Shown here: positions 1-7,724 of the stretch, piece by piece
How positions within the stretch are numbered: position 1 is the first letter of the stretch
Layout: each line of letters opens with the position of its first letter
DNA from: Lucifugimonas sp038150225
GTDB lineage: Bacteria > Chloroflexota > Dehalococcoidia > Lucifugimonadales > Lucifugimonadaceae
Direction: 5' to 3'
NCBI GenBank assembly: GCA_038150225.1
Contig: JAYQWG010000033.1
Coordinates: forward strand, 1-21,146
DNA: 21,146 nucleotides
The notes under the pieces: model-generated
The model's input: the letters and a program-made list of their open reading frames with translations, nothing else
Told to the model about the DNA's origin: nothing
Databases searched by the model: none
Program-made: the position numbers and the translations under genes

Positions 1-547
1 GTTGAGTCGCTGACAATCACGTATCAGTACGAACAGCCTCACTACCCATAGGCATGTTTTCACCCCGCGAATCGCCTCGATACAACTGACAGTTTTATTG
101 TCCTAGGTCTCCTCTGACTATCCCAAAAATATTCACAAGCTGTCGTCATGAGAAAGGTGTCAACACCTTCGGATTAACCGGCAATTTGTGGTCCCGGACG
201 AGGCAGTCGAACCCTCACAGGCGTAAAACCAAGTGCGTTTGAGACCAACCCCTCCGTAGCCCTATGTGAAAACTTTTAAGTGGTGTTTTGTGATTTTAGG
301 TTCACCACTTCACCAGGCGTCATCATGATCTTAGGACCATTCTTTAGAAGCCCGCCTAATCATAGTTAACTGAAAGAGGATATCTCTCGAATTCGATTTT
401 TTTGACGTAAGTGATAAATGCTTTAGCTCGTCGAAATTCACGAAAAATTGCAACGAAAGTTTTCAGTTATCAACTAAATCGTTTGTGGTACGGTCTAAAA
501 ACGAATTTTTTCGCAAATATGAGAAGAGATTTCTAAGGAGAAAAATA
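1..547. other. 547-base leader region without a recognisable gene
   Basis: I find no convincing coding frame, tRNA or rRNA here; all six frames are broken by frequent stops. The only local structure seen is an 8-bp inverted repeat (AAGTGGTG at 278-285 and CACCACTT at 303-310, 17-nt spacer), which lacks a strong T run on the plus strand. The last part is AT-rich and presumably carries the promoter of the membrane-protein gene at 548. A TTGACG element at 402-407 is visible but I could not pair it with a good -10 box. Confidence 0.5.
535..540 (+). promoter_or_regulatory. Ribosome binding site AAGGAG that sets the start at 548
   Basis: AAGGAG lies 7 nt before the ATG at 548. The same frame is open back to an upstream GTG at 485, but that extension encodes a Lys/Arg/Phe-rich stretch with no ribosome binding site. 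The start at 548 is therefore preferred. Confidence 0.8.
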
Positions 548-1165
548 ATGGCCTCTAATCTGATTTTAGGCCGGAGCCTTATGGTTGGAATGATCGTAGG
601 TTTTGCCGGTTGGATCATACTTGGCGCACTAGCTGAATTTCCGGACACAGCTGACTCATCAGCTATGCTGTCTGGGATAGGTAAAAATCTCGAAATTTCA
701 CAAATAGTTGGACTTATTTCGACTATTGGATTCGTTACAGCAATATTTAGCTTTATAGCCCTAATCAACAAGAAATTAGCTAACACTGCTACCGCTGTAA
801 TAGGTGGTGGACTGCTTCTTTTTGGGGCTGTTGGCGGTGTTCTTGAGATGGGCTTGATACTTGGTGGAGCTGACGCATTCGGTGAAAACGCTGTTGTCGG
901 AAGCTCTCTTTACAGTGCTTCTCAGGCAATCGGCGCCGTGACAACTTTTGTTTCGGCAGCTGGATTTGTACTCGTAGGCTTGACTGCTCTCAAGGGTGGC
1001 CCGATGGAGAAAATTCCTACATTAATTCTTGGCCTTTCTGGATTAGTTGGAGCGATCATTATTTTGGCTATTGGTTACGAAAGCATGGCCATGATGGTGT
1101 TCTACTTGGGCCTCTTGGTTGGATTGGTGTGGCACGGTTGGATTTGCAGCAAGGAAACTGACTAG
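548..1165 (+). CDS. Unrecognised six-helix integral membrane protein (205 aa)
   Basis: I do not recognise a named family. The 205-residue product is almost wholly hydrophobic, with about six predicted transmembrane segments at roughly residues 8-28, 49-72, 78-102, 118-145, 155-173 and 180-198. Loops are short: an acidic loop (EFPDTADSS) follows helix 1 and a Lys-rich turn (NKKLAN) follows helix 2. There is no cleavable signal peptide, cofactor motif or catalytic motif. The start is fixed by AAGGAG at 535-540. It is monocistronic and ends at a strong hairpin terminator. Its helix layout and the pattern GFV...ALK.G...TLI..L.GL near residues 134-165 resemble the protein at 13585-14217, so the two may be distant paralogues. 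A role in transport or membrane organisation is possible but not shown. Confidence 0.75.
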   Translation: MASNLILGRSLMVGMIVGFAGWIILGALAEFPDTADSSAMLSGIGKNLEISQIVGLISTIGFVTAIFSFIALINKKLANTATAVIGGGLLLFGAVGGVLEMGLILGGADAFGENAVVGSSLYSASQAIGAVTTFVSAAGFVLVGLTALKGGPMEKIPTLILGLSGLVGAIIILAIGYESMAMMVFYLGLLVGLVWHGWICSKETD

Positions 1166-1202
1166 TAGTTGTCCTAGCTGGCCCACTTTTTCTAAAAACA
1201 AA

Positions 1203-1234
1203 AAAAGGGAAGTGCCTTAGGCACTTCCCTTTTT
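1203..1234. terminator. Bidirectional intrinsic terminator
   Basis: A perfect 14-bp stem (1203-1216 with 1221-1234, or shifted by one, around a TTA/TTAG loop) contains the GC-rich core GGGAAGTGCC. It is flanked by an A run on the left and a T run on the right. On the plus strand it ends the membrane-protein transcript. On the minus strand the A run gives a U tract, so it can also end the tRNA-Leu transcript coming from the right. Confidence 0.9.
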
Positions 1235-1346
1235 CAATGTGGTCGGCAATCAGTGACTGTTTGATCACATGTAGGTAAGCGTGCGCTGATCCTGTAGGTG
1301 GTTTATGAAACTGTCAGGAAACGAGTTTTATAAGCTGGGTTAGGTT

Positions 1347-1432
<86 letters not shown>

Positions 1433-1613
1433 TCTAGGGATCCGGCGCTCGCATCATGTGCCGTGTGGCGAGTAGCAAAGCGCTCGTATGGACGTGCGGA
1501 CTCAGTATTCTAGCGATGATTCGCAGTTCCGATACTACGGGCAACTGGCGGTTTGGGCGAATTTGTGAACCAGCGCGTTTGATTTGAACGCAGAACATCG
1601 TACATTTACGGCA

Positions 1614-2420
1614 ATGAGCGAAGAATCCTCACCTCAACGAAACCTGAAACTGTCCAAACCGCTAGCAATCATAGATGTCCAGTCGACCGGGCTCGACACT
1701 GATACAGCGAGGATAGTGAAGCTGACAGTGCTGAAGCTGAATCCCGACGGCACCGAGCACATCCGGTCGGTGATAGTTAACCCCCAGGTTCCTATTCCGC
1801 CCGGTGCTTCGCAAGTGCACGGTTTGACCGATTTAGATGTGCAGGATAAGCCGGTTTTCAAGGCTTACGCACGAGCGCTCGCAGATCACCTAGAGGGGTG
1901 CGACCTTGCAGGGTTTGGAATTGAACGGTTTGGTTTGAGGTTGCTACTGGCTGAATTCGAACGGAACGGTGTCGACTTTTCGATGACAAATCGCGTTGTC
2001 TTGGATGCGATGACAATTTTTCACCGTTTAGAGCCTAGGAATCTGGATTCGGCATACAGACGATTTGTTGGTAAAGAACGTCCTAGGTCGGGTGACGAAT
2101 CTTTGACTGCCAGAAATATTCTGTCAATTCTTCAAGGCGAGGTCGCTAGCCATCCCTCGATTCCTTTAGAGCCGCAGGCATTGAGTGATTGGGCGAAGGG
2201 GATTGATTCGTCGAGAGCGATCGACGGCGCGGCGAAGTTCGTCTGGGGTGAAGAAGGCGACGCACTGGTGAACTTCGGGAAGCATACAGGTCAGCGTCTG
2301 GTGGATGTTGTCCGGGATGACAAGGGATACATCGACTGGATTTCGAAGTCCTCGGAGTTTGGACAGGATACTCGTAAGATTGCGATGGATGCGCTGGAGG
2401 GGTATTTGCCGGAGCGGTAG
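1614..2420 (+). CDS. DnaQ-fold (DEDDh) exonuclease-like protein, probably catalytically inactive
   Basis: The protein has a DnaQ/RNase T-type exonuclease domain (about residues 14-175) and a C-terminal ExoX-like domain (about 208-266) with NFGKHTGQRL and GYIDWI. This matches the architecture of single-chain DnaQ-type exonucleases such as those common in Bacteroidota. The catalytic signature is eroded: motif I reads IDVQSTG, so D21 remains but the Glu is Gln23; motif II reads AGFGIERFG, so the usual N and D are Gly102 and Gly107; motif III has Gly160 and Thr165 where His and Asp are expected. The fold-defining residues around them (VHGLTD, CDLAGF, AYRRFVGK) are kept, which argues for a maintained non-catalytic role such as nucleic-acid binding. 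The ATG at 1614 is chosen; an in-frame TTG at 1584 would add 10 residues. Neither has a good ribosome binding site. The replacements are judged against family motifs recalled from memory. Confidence 0.8.
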   Translation: MSEESSPQRNLKLSKPLAIIDVQSTGLDTDTARIVKLTVLKLNPDGTEHIRSVIVNPQVPIPPGASQVHGLTDLDVQDKPVFKAYARALADHLEGCDLAGFGIERFGLRLLLAEFERNGVDFSMTNRVVLDAMTIFHRLEPRNLDSAYRRFVGKERPRSGDESLTARNILSILQGEVASHPSIPLEPQALSDWAKGIDSSRAIDGAAKFVWGEEGDALVNFGKHTGQRLVDVVRDDKGYIDWISKSSEFGQDTRKIAMDALEGYLPER

Positions 2421-2584
2421 TAAACCTCTGACCCTTCGTCAGCTTCAGTATGAAGTTGTTGAGTAGATTAGGGCGATGAGTGCTTGTACCGAAACTGCCA
2501 TAACCCTGGAGATATTTGCGGCAACCTGGCGAAGCGTGCTCTGTCTTGAATGCAGATGCAGCAATTCCACGCATGTTGTGTAAA

Positions 2585-2590
2585 TATAAG
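2585..2590 (+). promoter_or_regulatory. Candidate -10 element (TATAAG) before the CocE-type hydrolase
   Basis: TATAAG sits in a short AT-rich patch 35 nt before the ATG at 2625. No convincing -35 box is seen. If used, transcription would start near 2597, downstream of the alternative ATG at 2550, which favours the start at 2625. This is inference from spacing only. Confidence 0.25.
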
Positions 2591-2624
2591 GCTCGCTCAT
2601 ATAACGCATACACCGGACCCCGAG

Positions 2625-4550
2625 ATGCAAGACTTACCAGATTCTTACGGATTGGTCATTTCACAGAACGTGATGATCCCCATGCGGGACGGCGTTCGTC
2701 TTGCCACCGATATCTATCGACCAGCGGATTCCAACGGTGACCCATTAACCGGAAAATTTCCGACGATTCTTGGTAGGACGTCCTACGATAAATCAAATCC
2801 GGTGATCTGGATTGAACCGGTCGCACGTGCATTCGTGGAACGCGGTTACGTGGTTCTACTTCAGGACCTTCGCGGTCGTGGATTTTCTGAAGGCACGGGA
2901 GATTACTTCCATACTGCGAATCAAAAAGAAGGACTCGATGGCTACGACACCATTGAGTGGGCAGCCAGCCAGAAGTGGTCGAATGGGAAGGTCGGGATGG
3001 TTGGCGCTTCTCATGGCGGGATTGTTCAAAATATGGCTTCACTCTACCGCCCACCTCATCTCGCCGCACTCTGGGTAGATGTTGCGCCTACCAATGCATT
3101 CAAGTGGGAAGTCAGGCAGGGCGGTGCGATGGCACTGCACATGTATGGTGCCTTGTATTTACACGGCTACGACTCGCAGGAAATCCAGAATGATTCTGTA
3201 GCGATAGAGCGAATCGAACGAGGGGCCGAACAACTCAGCAAGGAAGTTTGGAGGCAGCCGTTCATGCCGGGTGAAACTCCGATCGCTGCGGTACCGAATC
3301 TAGAGAAAGTCCTGATGCATTATTACCGGGACGGTAAGTACACCGAGTGGTGGCAACAAGAGTCACTAAACCACGAGCAGCACTTCGGTCGAATGGCGGA
3401 TATTCCGGCGGTATACAGCTCCGGTTGGTACGACCCATTCGTAGCGGAAACCTCAGAACAATTCGCTCATATGTCGAGGCAAAACGAGTCTCCACAGCGT
3501 CTTGTGCTCGGACCTTGGAATCACGTGGCGATGCGTGGAAAGGGTGCGTCACATGTAGGTGAAGTTGAATTCGGAGAGGAAGCCAACTGGGGTGACAAAG
3601 TTCTGAACGAGCATCGCTTCCGCTGGTTCGACCGATGGCTAAAAGATGAAGCGACCGGTATAGAAGAAGATGCACCAGTGCGCATTTTCGTTATGGGTGG
3701 TGGAACAGGTGAAGTTGATGCGAACGGTAGGATCGATCATGGCGGCAAATGGCGCTTCGAACACGAATGGCCGTTATCCCGAACAAACCAGACTAAATTT
3801 TATCTGACTGAAGATGGCGGATTGGAGCAGACGAAGCCCATCGCCGACGCCGCTAGGATCAGCTGGATTCACGATCCAAACAATCCGGTTCCATCAATCA
3901 GTGGGAACGTTACAGGCTTTTATGAATGGCTAATTCTTCCCGACGAAATCGATGCCGCCTACGTTCCTCAACGAGCCAGGATGAAATCATTGATTCCAGA
4001 TGGACCACTTCATCAGGAAGAACGTGATTACACGGTTGTTGCTCAGGATCGTCCTGCCAATATGCCGAAGTTGTTATCGGAGCGAGACGACGTAATGGTG
4101 TTTCAGTCAGCACCTCTGCAATCTGACGTGGAAGTGACTGGACCTATTTCGGTGAAATTGTGGGTGTCATCTGATGCCCCAGACACTGACTTTACCGCTA
4201 AGCTACTGGACGTTTACCCCCCGAGTCAGATGTACCCGAAAGGTTTTCATTTGCCATTGGCAGACTCGATTAAAAGAGCTCGGTTCAGAAATGGGTATGA
4301 ACACGAGGATTTCATGGCACCTGGTGAGGTTTACGAGCTCGAGATAAATCTACCTCCAGTGTCGAATCTATTTGTCAAGGGGCATAGGATTCGGGTTGAT
4401 ATTGCGTCGAGTAACTTTCCTAGATTCGACGTCAATTCGAATACAGGCGAACCAATCGGAAGGCAAACTCACGCAAAGTCTTCGCGTAATAGCGTACATC
4501 TAGGGCGCAAGTATTCCTCGCACGTGGTTCTACCAGTAATCGAGACCTAA
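2625..4550 (+). CDS. CocE/NonD family alpha/beta hydrolase (X-Pro dipeptidyl-peptidase S15 fold)
   Basis: This is a 641-residue serine hydrolase of the cocaine esterase/glutaryl-7-ACA acylase/X-Pro dipeptidyl-peptidase superfamily, which cleaves ester or amide bonds; the substrate cannot be told from sequence. The N-terminal strand carries MIPMRDGVRLATDIYRP, typical of the family. The nucleophile elbow is GASHGG with Ser129; Asp270 lies in GWYDPF and His300 in GPWNH, completing the triad in the usual order. The C-terminal third is the jelly-roll S15 domain, beginning near VTGPISVKLWVSS. No signal peptide is seen, so it is probably cytoplasmic. An ATG at 2550 would add 25 residues that look non-family (Cys/His-rich), so 2625 is preferred. 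The stop lies 13 bases before the dehydratase gene, suggesting co-transcription. Confidence 0.9.
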   Translation: MQDLPDSYGLVISQNVMIPMRDGVRLATDIYRPADSNGDPLTGKFPTILGRTSYDKSNPVIWIEPVARAFVERGYVVLLQDLRGRGFSEGTGDYFHTANQKEGLDGYDTIEWAASQKWSNGKVGMVGASHGGIVQNMASLYRPPHLAALWVDVAPTNAFKWEVRQGGAMALHMYGALYLHGYDSQEIQNDSVAIERIERGAEQLSKEVWRQPFMPGETPIAAVPNLEKVLMHYYRDGKYTEWWQQESLNHEQHFGRMADIPAVYSSGWYDPFVAETSEQFAHMSRQNESPQRLVLGPWNHVAMRGKGASHVGEVEFGEEANWGDKVLNEHRFRWFDRWLKDEATGIEEDAPVRIFVMGGGTGEVDANGRIDHGGKWRFEHEWPLSRTNQTKFYLTEDGGLEQTKPIADAARISWIHDPNNPVPSISGNVTGFYEWLILPDEIDAAYVPQRARMKSLIPDGPLHQEERDYTVVAQDRPANMPKLLSERDDVMVFQSAPLQSDVEVTGPISVKLWVSSDAPDTDFTAKLLDVYPPSQMYPKGFHLPLADSIKRARFRNGYEHEDFMAPGEVYELEINLPPVSNLFVKGHRIRVDIASSNFPRFDVNSNTGEPIGRQTHAKSSRNSVHLGRKYSSHVVLPVIET

Positions 4551-4563
4551 CGGAAGGCAGAGT

Positions 4564-4863
4564 ATGGCGCGACTTTCAGATTACGAAATTTCTAAGATCC
4601 TTGAACAGAACCCGGAATGGGAAGTGGTGGATGAGGATGGAATTAGCAAGCTTGTTCAGAGGTTTGCTTTCCGGAATTTCATCGAAGCCCTTGAGTTTTC
4701 CAACAAGGTTGGGGCCCTTGCAGAAGATTCAGACCACCATCCGAAACTGGTTGTTGAGTGGGGCTCTTTAGAAGTCTGGTGGTGGAGCCATGACGAAGGT
4801 GGGATGGTTCCCGCCGATGCCGAAATGGCAGCAGAGGTCGATCATCTCTTTGCCGAACTTTAA
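4564..4863 (+). CDS. phhB: Pterin-4a-carbinolamine dehydratase
   Basis: The 99-residue protein is full length for the PCD/DCoH family, which dehydrates 4a-hydroxytetrahydrobiopterin and so recycles the pterin cofactor of aromatic amino acid hydroxylases. The signature is intact: EDSDHHP with catalytic His58 and His59, then a Trp-rich strand ending in SHDEGG with His76, and Asp85. GGAAGG at 4552-4557 is a good ribosome binding site six bases before the ATG. It follows the CocE-type hydrolase by 13 bases and probably shares its transcript. No phenylalanine hydroxylase lies in the window, so its hydroxylase partner is elsewhere, or the protein belongs to the PCD-like group with other roles. The stop overlaps the stop of the convergent gene. 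Confidence 0.9.
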   Translation: MARLSDYEISKILEQNPEWEVVDEDGISKLVQRFAFRNFIEALEFSNKVGALAEDSDHHPKLVVEWGSLEVWWWSHDEGGMVPADAEMAAEVDHLFAEL

Positions 4864-5759
4864 GAACGAGCTTGCGCGTTAGATAACTTTTCGATTACCT
4901 GAACCAGTGCCTGGTGACCTTGCGACTGCGCATCAGGACCTTCCGCTTGTAACGCACGGTACATTTGCGCCACTAGATTCGTAGCGGGCAATGCCGTGCC
5001 TGTTTGAGCACCGGTTTCTTCCGCCAGTCGAAGATCTTTCTGGATGTGTTTCACCATGAAGCCAGGGTCAAAATCCCCAGCCAGAATTTTCGGTCCGAGT
5101 GTGTCGAGATGCCATGACTGGCCTGCGCCTTTACTGGCCGCCTGAAGAAATGCTTCGAGATCCAGCCCGGATTTCTTTGCCAATACGAGAGCTTCTGCGA
5201 TACCAATCAGCGCGGTTGCGCCAAGTATTTGATTGGCAATCTTGGCGGTGTGACCAGATCCTGTTGGTCCCAGATGCGCGACGTTTCCGCCAAGCACGTT
5301 GAGCACTGGTAAAGCTCGTTCAAAGGCACCAGCATTTCCACCTACTAGAATCGAAAGGGATCCGGCTTCTGCACCGATGACGCCACCCGTGACTGGTGCG
5401 TCGATGAATTCGACATCTTTTTCTTTTAGGGCATTTGCCATCTTTTTGCCGGTTTCCGGTGAGATGGTCGACATGTCGATAACTACTGAGCCTGATCGAA
5501 CCCCCTCGATTATTCCTCCCTGACCGATGATTGCAGCTTCGACATGAGGTGAATCTGGGACCATCGTAATCACGATGTCGGAATCACTTGCCACTTCTGC
5601 GGCAGAGTATTTTGCGGTTGCACCGAACTCCACAGCTTTGGCGACAGTTTCAGTGTCTAGATCGAAGACATTTACCGAATAACCGTCTTCCACCAAATTC
5701 CGTGACATTGGAAGTCCCATCATGCCGAGTCCGACGAATCCGATTTTTTCTTTTCTCAT
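4860..5759 (-). CDS. Beta-hydroxyacid dehydrogenase (3-hydroxyisobutyrate dehydrogenase / 2-hydroxy-3-oxopropionate reductase type)
   Basis: The 299-residue protein has the normal length and all hallmarks of the family, which interconverts beta-hydroxyacids and semialdehydes with NAD(P). The N-terminal Rossmann loop is GFVGLGMMGLPM (residues 7-18). The substrate loop is DAPVTGG (120-126), and the catalytic lysine motif GSGHTAKIANQ places Lys173 and Asn176. KDLRLA occurs near residue 241. An acidic residue (Asp33, in NVFDLD) at the end of strand 2 suggests NAD rather than NADP, by family rule. The substrate (3-hydroxyisobutyrate, tartronate semialdehyde or a similar small acid) is undetermined. 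An AAGGA (minus strand of 5770-5774) lies 10 bases before the ATG. It is convergent with the dehydratase gene, and the two share the bases TTAA for their stops. Confidence 0.9.
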   Translation of the reverse strand: MRKEKIGFVGLGMMGLPMSRNLVEDGYSVNVFDLDTETVAKAVEFGATAKYSAAEVASDSDIVITMVPDSPHVEAAIIGQGGIIEGVRSGSVVIDMSTISPETGKKMANALKEKDVEFIDAPVTGGVIGAEAGSLSILVGGNAGAFERALPVLNVLGGNVAHLGPTGSGHTAKIANQILGATALIGIAEALVLAKKSGLDLEAFLQAASKGAGQSWHLDTLGPKILAGDFDPGFMVKHIQKDLRLAEETGAQTGTALPATNLVAQMYRALQAEGPDAQSQGHQALVQVIEKLSNAQARS

Positions 5760-6214
5760 GCCTGATTAATCCTTAGGGGAATTGCGTGACGGTAATTTAC
5801 CGCCATTTTTGTACGAATGCCGCCGTTTGTTTTTGGGTTTTGTGACTGACTATGTATACGACGTACCGCCGGTTTGGCCGGAGACCGAGTTCACATAAAT
5901 TTTCTCTGCTCGTCTTTTCGATTCGAGTTTTCGATCCTTCAAACTCATATGTAATCCCGAATTTCGTTGGTTTACCGATAGCGGTTTTGGTTAGTACGAC
6001 TTTGTAGTTCGTGTAGGTATGTTGCTTAGATGATGGTGGCGAAGTCGGTTTGCTAAGGGTGCCTCCGAAGGAAAGAGATTTGTTGCTTCTTGTTAATGTC
6101 GTTCAATTTGGTGAAATTGCGTAATGACCGGATGGCAGACCCATAGCTGAGCGATCAATGCACTTATACTCCGACGGTTCATCGGATTTAGCTGAATAAT
6201 GCTCTGGAGGAATC
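5760..6214. other. Divergent intergenic region (455 bases)
   Basis: This gap separates the leftward dehydrogenase from the rightward sulfatase and must carry both promoters. I see no coding frame or tRNA and no hairpin that I would call a terminator. TATACT at 6165-6170 could be a -10 element for the sulfatase gene, but its -35 is not convincing. A small CCGG-based dyad near 5870 is too short to call. Confidence 0.5.
6206..6210 (+). promoter_or_regulatory. Ribosome binding site GGAGG for the GTG-started sulfatase
   Basis: GGAGG precedes the GTG at 6215 by four bases. The spacing is tight but is the only plausible signal; the conserved domain starts only about eight residues after this codon, so no downstream start would keep the fold. 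Confidence 0.65.
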
Positions 6215-7666
6215 GTGGCAAGCCGCACAGCAGACCGTCCGAATATTTTGTTCATCCTCAGCGATGACCAGGGACCGTGGGCAATGAATTGTGCTGGTAC
6301 ACCTGAGCTGAAGTCGCCGAACCTGGACAGGCTTGCCGAATCCGGAATCAGGTTCGAGAATTTTTTCTGTGCGTCACCGGTTTGTTCACCAGCACGGGCA
6401 TCGATATTCACCGGACAAATGCCATCGCAGCACGGAGTACAGGACTTTTTGCGGGCGGGAAACTCGACCGAGTTACCGGAAGACGGCAAGACGATCAGGT
6501 ATTTGGACGGTCGCACGTCTTATGTCGAGCTGTTGCGAGATGCTGGATATGTGACCGGTCTGAGCGGTAAGTGGCACCTTGGTGATTCGTCTTCACCGCA
6601 AGTTGGCTTTGATTTCTGGGACGTGTTTGCTACTGGATCAGGTGACTACTACGACTCGCCAATGTTCAAAAACGGTGAGGCTTATAAAGGTGACGGCTAC
6701 GTTAGCGACGTCATTACCGATAACGCTATCGGCTTTCTCGATGATCAACTTGGGTCTGAGTCTCCGTTTTCGCTGAATGTGCACTTCACTGCACCTCACG
6801 CACCGTGGGATCGGCATCAACATCCCTCGGAACTCTACGACGATTATTTCGAGAACTGTAAGTTCGAATCGGTTCGCTGGGACCCCGTGCATCCTGACCA
6901 CCTAGAAAAGAAAGGTTCTTCAGGAAGTGTTGGGCAAACAGCCGAGCAGAGACAGGCGATGCTGAGCGGGTACTTTGCTGCGATCACCCAGATGGACCAC
7001 AACATTGGCCGATTGCTTGACTGGCTTGAGGCGAACGATTTACGTGAGTCGACAGTGGTTGTTTTCACGTCGGATAACGGGATGAGCATGGGGCACCACG
7101 GTATCTGGGGGAAGGGCAATGGGACATATCCGCCAAATATGTTCGACACCGCAGTTAAGGTGCCAACACTGATGTCGATGCCCGGATTACTTCCGCAAGG
7201 TGTTGTTAGTCGTGAGCTACTGAGCCATTACGACTTCTTTCCAACGCTAACGACCCTTGCTGGGGTTGTTGTTGATGATGACGTAGAGCGACCGGGTACT
7301 AGCTTTGCGAGGCTGGTCGATGGTGAAAATCCCGGAGAGATGTCACCGGTGGTGGTCCATGACGAGTATGGAAAGACTCGAATGATTCGTACGCAGTCTC
7401 TGAAGTACATTCACCGATACCCGGAGGGTCCCCACGAGTTTTACGATCTGGCGAATGATCCAAACGAAGTCAAAAACGCTATTGATGACGTTGCTTTCAG
7501 GTCGATTATTCGAGCGATGCGGAAAGACCTGTTCGACTGGTTTGAGCGTTACTCAGAGCCTGAGCGAGACGGATCAAAACAGGACGTGATGGGTAGGGGC
7601 CAACTCGATGTAATCGGCGGAGACGAAGAGCCGTTTGCACAGGACGTTGAGTTCTTGCTGCGGTAA
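6215..7666 (+). CDS. Type I sulfatase (formylglycine-dependent, Cys type)
   Basis: The 483-residue enzyme belongs to the arylsulfatase/alkaline phosphatase superfamily and hydrolyses sulfate esters. The modification site is Cys57-Ser-Pro-Ala-Arg61 (CxPxR), with Cys57 expected to become formylglycine. Metal and active-site residues are visible: Asp17-Asp18 in LSDDQG, Lys119 and His121 in GKWHLG, His195 in HAPW, Asp287-Asn288 in SDNG and Lys300 in GKGNG. There is no signal peptide, so it probably acts in the cytoplasm on imported small sulfated molecules. The start is GTG with GGAGG upstream. A maturase (FGE or anSME) is required but is not in the window. The next gene, an epimerase/dehydrogenase 58 bases downstream on the same strand, suggests a sugar-sulfate or uronate pathway. 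The exact substrate is not determinable. Confidence 0.92.
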   Translation: MASRTADRPNILFILSDDQGPWAMNCAGTPELKSPNLDRLAESGIRFENFFCASPVCSPARASIFTGQMPSQHGVQDFLRAGNSTELPEDGKTIRYLDGRTSYVELLRDAGYVTGLSGKWHLGDSSSPQVGFDFWDVFATGSGDYYDSPMFKNGEAYKGDGYVSDVITDNAIGFLDDQLGSESPFSLNVHFTAPHAPWDRHQHPSELYDDYFENCKFESVRWDPVHPDHLEKKGSSGSVGQTAEQRQAMLSGYFAAITQMDHNIGRLLDWLEANDLRESTVVVFTSDNGMSMGHHGIWGKGNGTYPPNMFDTAVKVPTLMSMPGLLPQGVVSRELLSHYDFFPTLTTLAGVVVDDDVERPGTSFARLVDGENPGEMSPVVVHDEYGKTRMIRTQSLKYIHRYPEGPHEFYDLANDPNEVKNAIDDVAFRSIIRAMRKDLFDWFERYSEPERDGSKQDVMGRGQLDVIGGDEEPFAQDVEFLLR

Positions 7667-7712
7667 TTCAAAAGAGGAAACCTCTGGCTCGTTAACTGAC
7701 AGGGGCTACTTT

Positions 7713-7718
7713 GGGGAG
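7713..7718 (+). promoter_or_regulatory. Ribosome binding site GGGGAG that sets the TTG start at 7725
   Basis: GGGGAG lies six bases before TTG 7725. Translation from an ATG at 7635 would overlap the sulfatase and add 30 residues unrelated to the fold. The Rossmann strand begins immediately after the TTG. Confidence 0.75.
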
Positions 7719-7724
7719 AAGAAT

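Noticed and set aside
278..310. 8-bp inverted repeat as riboswitch or terminator
   Set aside because: The arms are short, the spacer is 17 nt, there is no adjacent U tract on the plus strand and no known riboswitch core is recognisable.
463..786. Minus-strand open frame of 107 codons opposite the first membrane protein
   Set aside because: It is antisense to a well-supported gene, lacks a ribosome binding site and has no family character.
2146..2613. Minus-strand open frame of 155 codons
   Set aside because: It lies mostly opposite the DnaQ-fold gene and its Ser/Pro/His/Arg-rich translation looks like a shadow frame.
2550..2624. Alternative ATG start of the CocE-type hydrolase at 2550
   Set aside because: The extra 25 residues are Cys/His-rich and unlike the family, and a possible -10 box lies downstream of that ATG.
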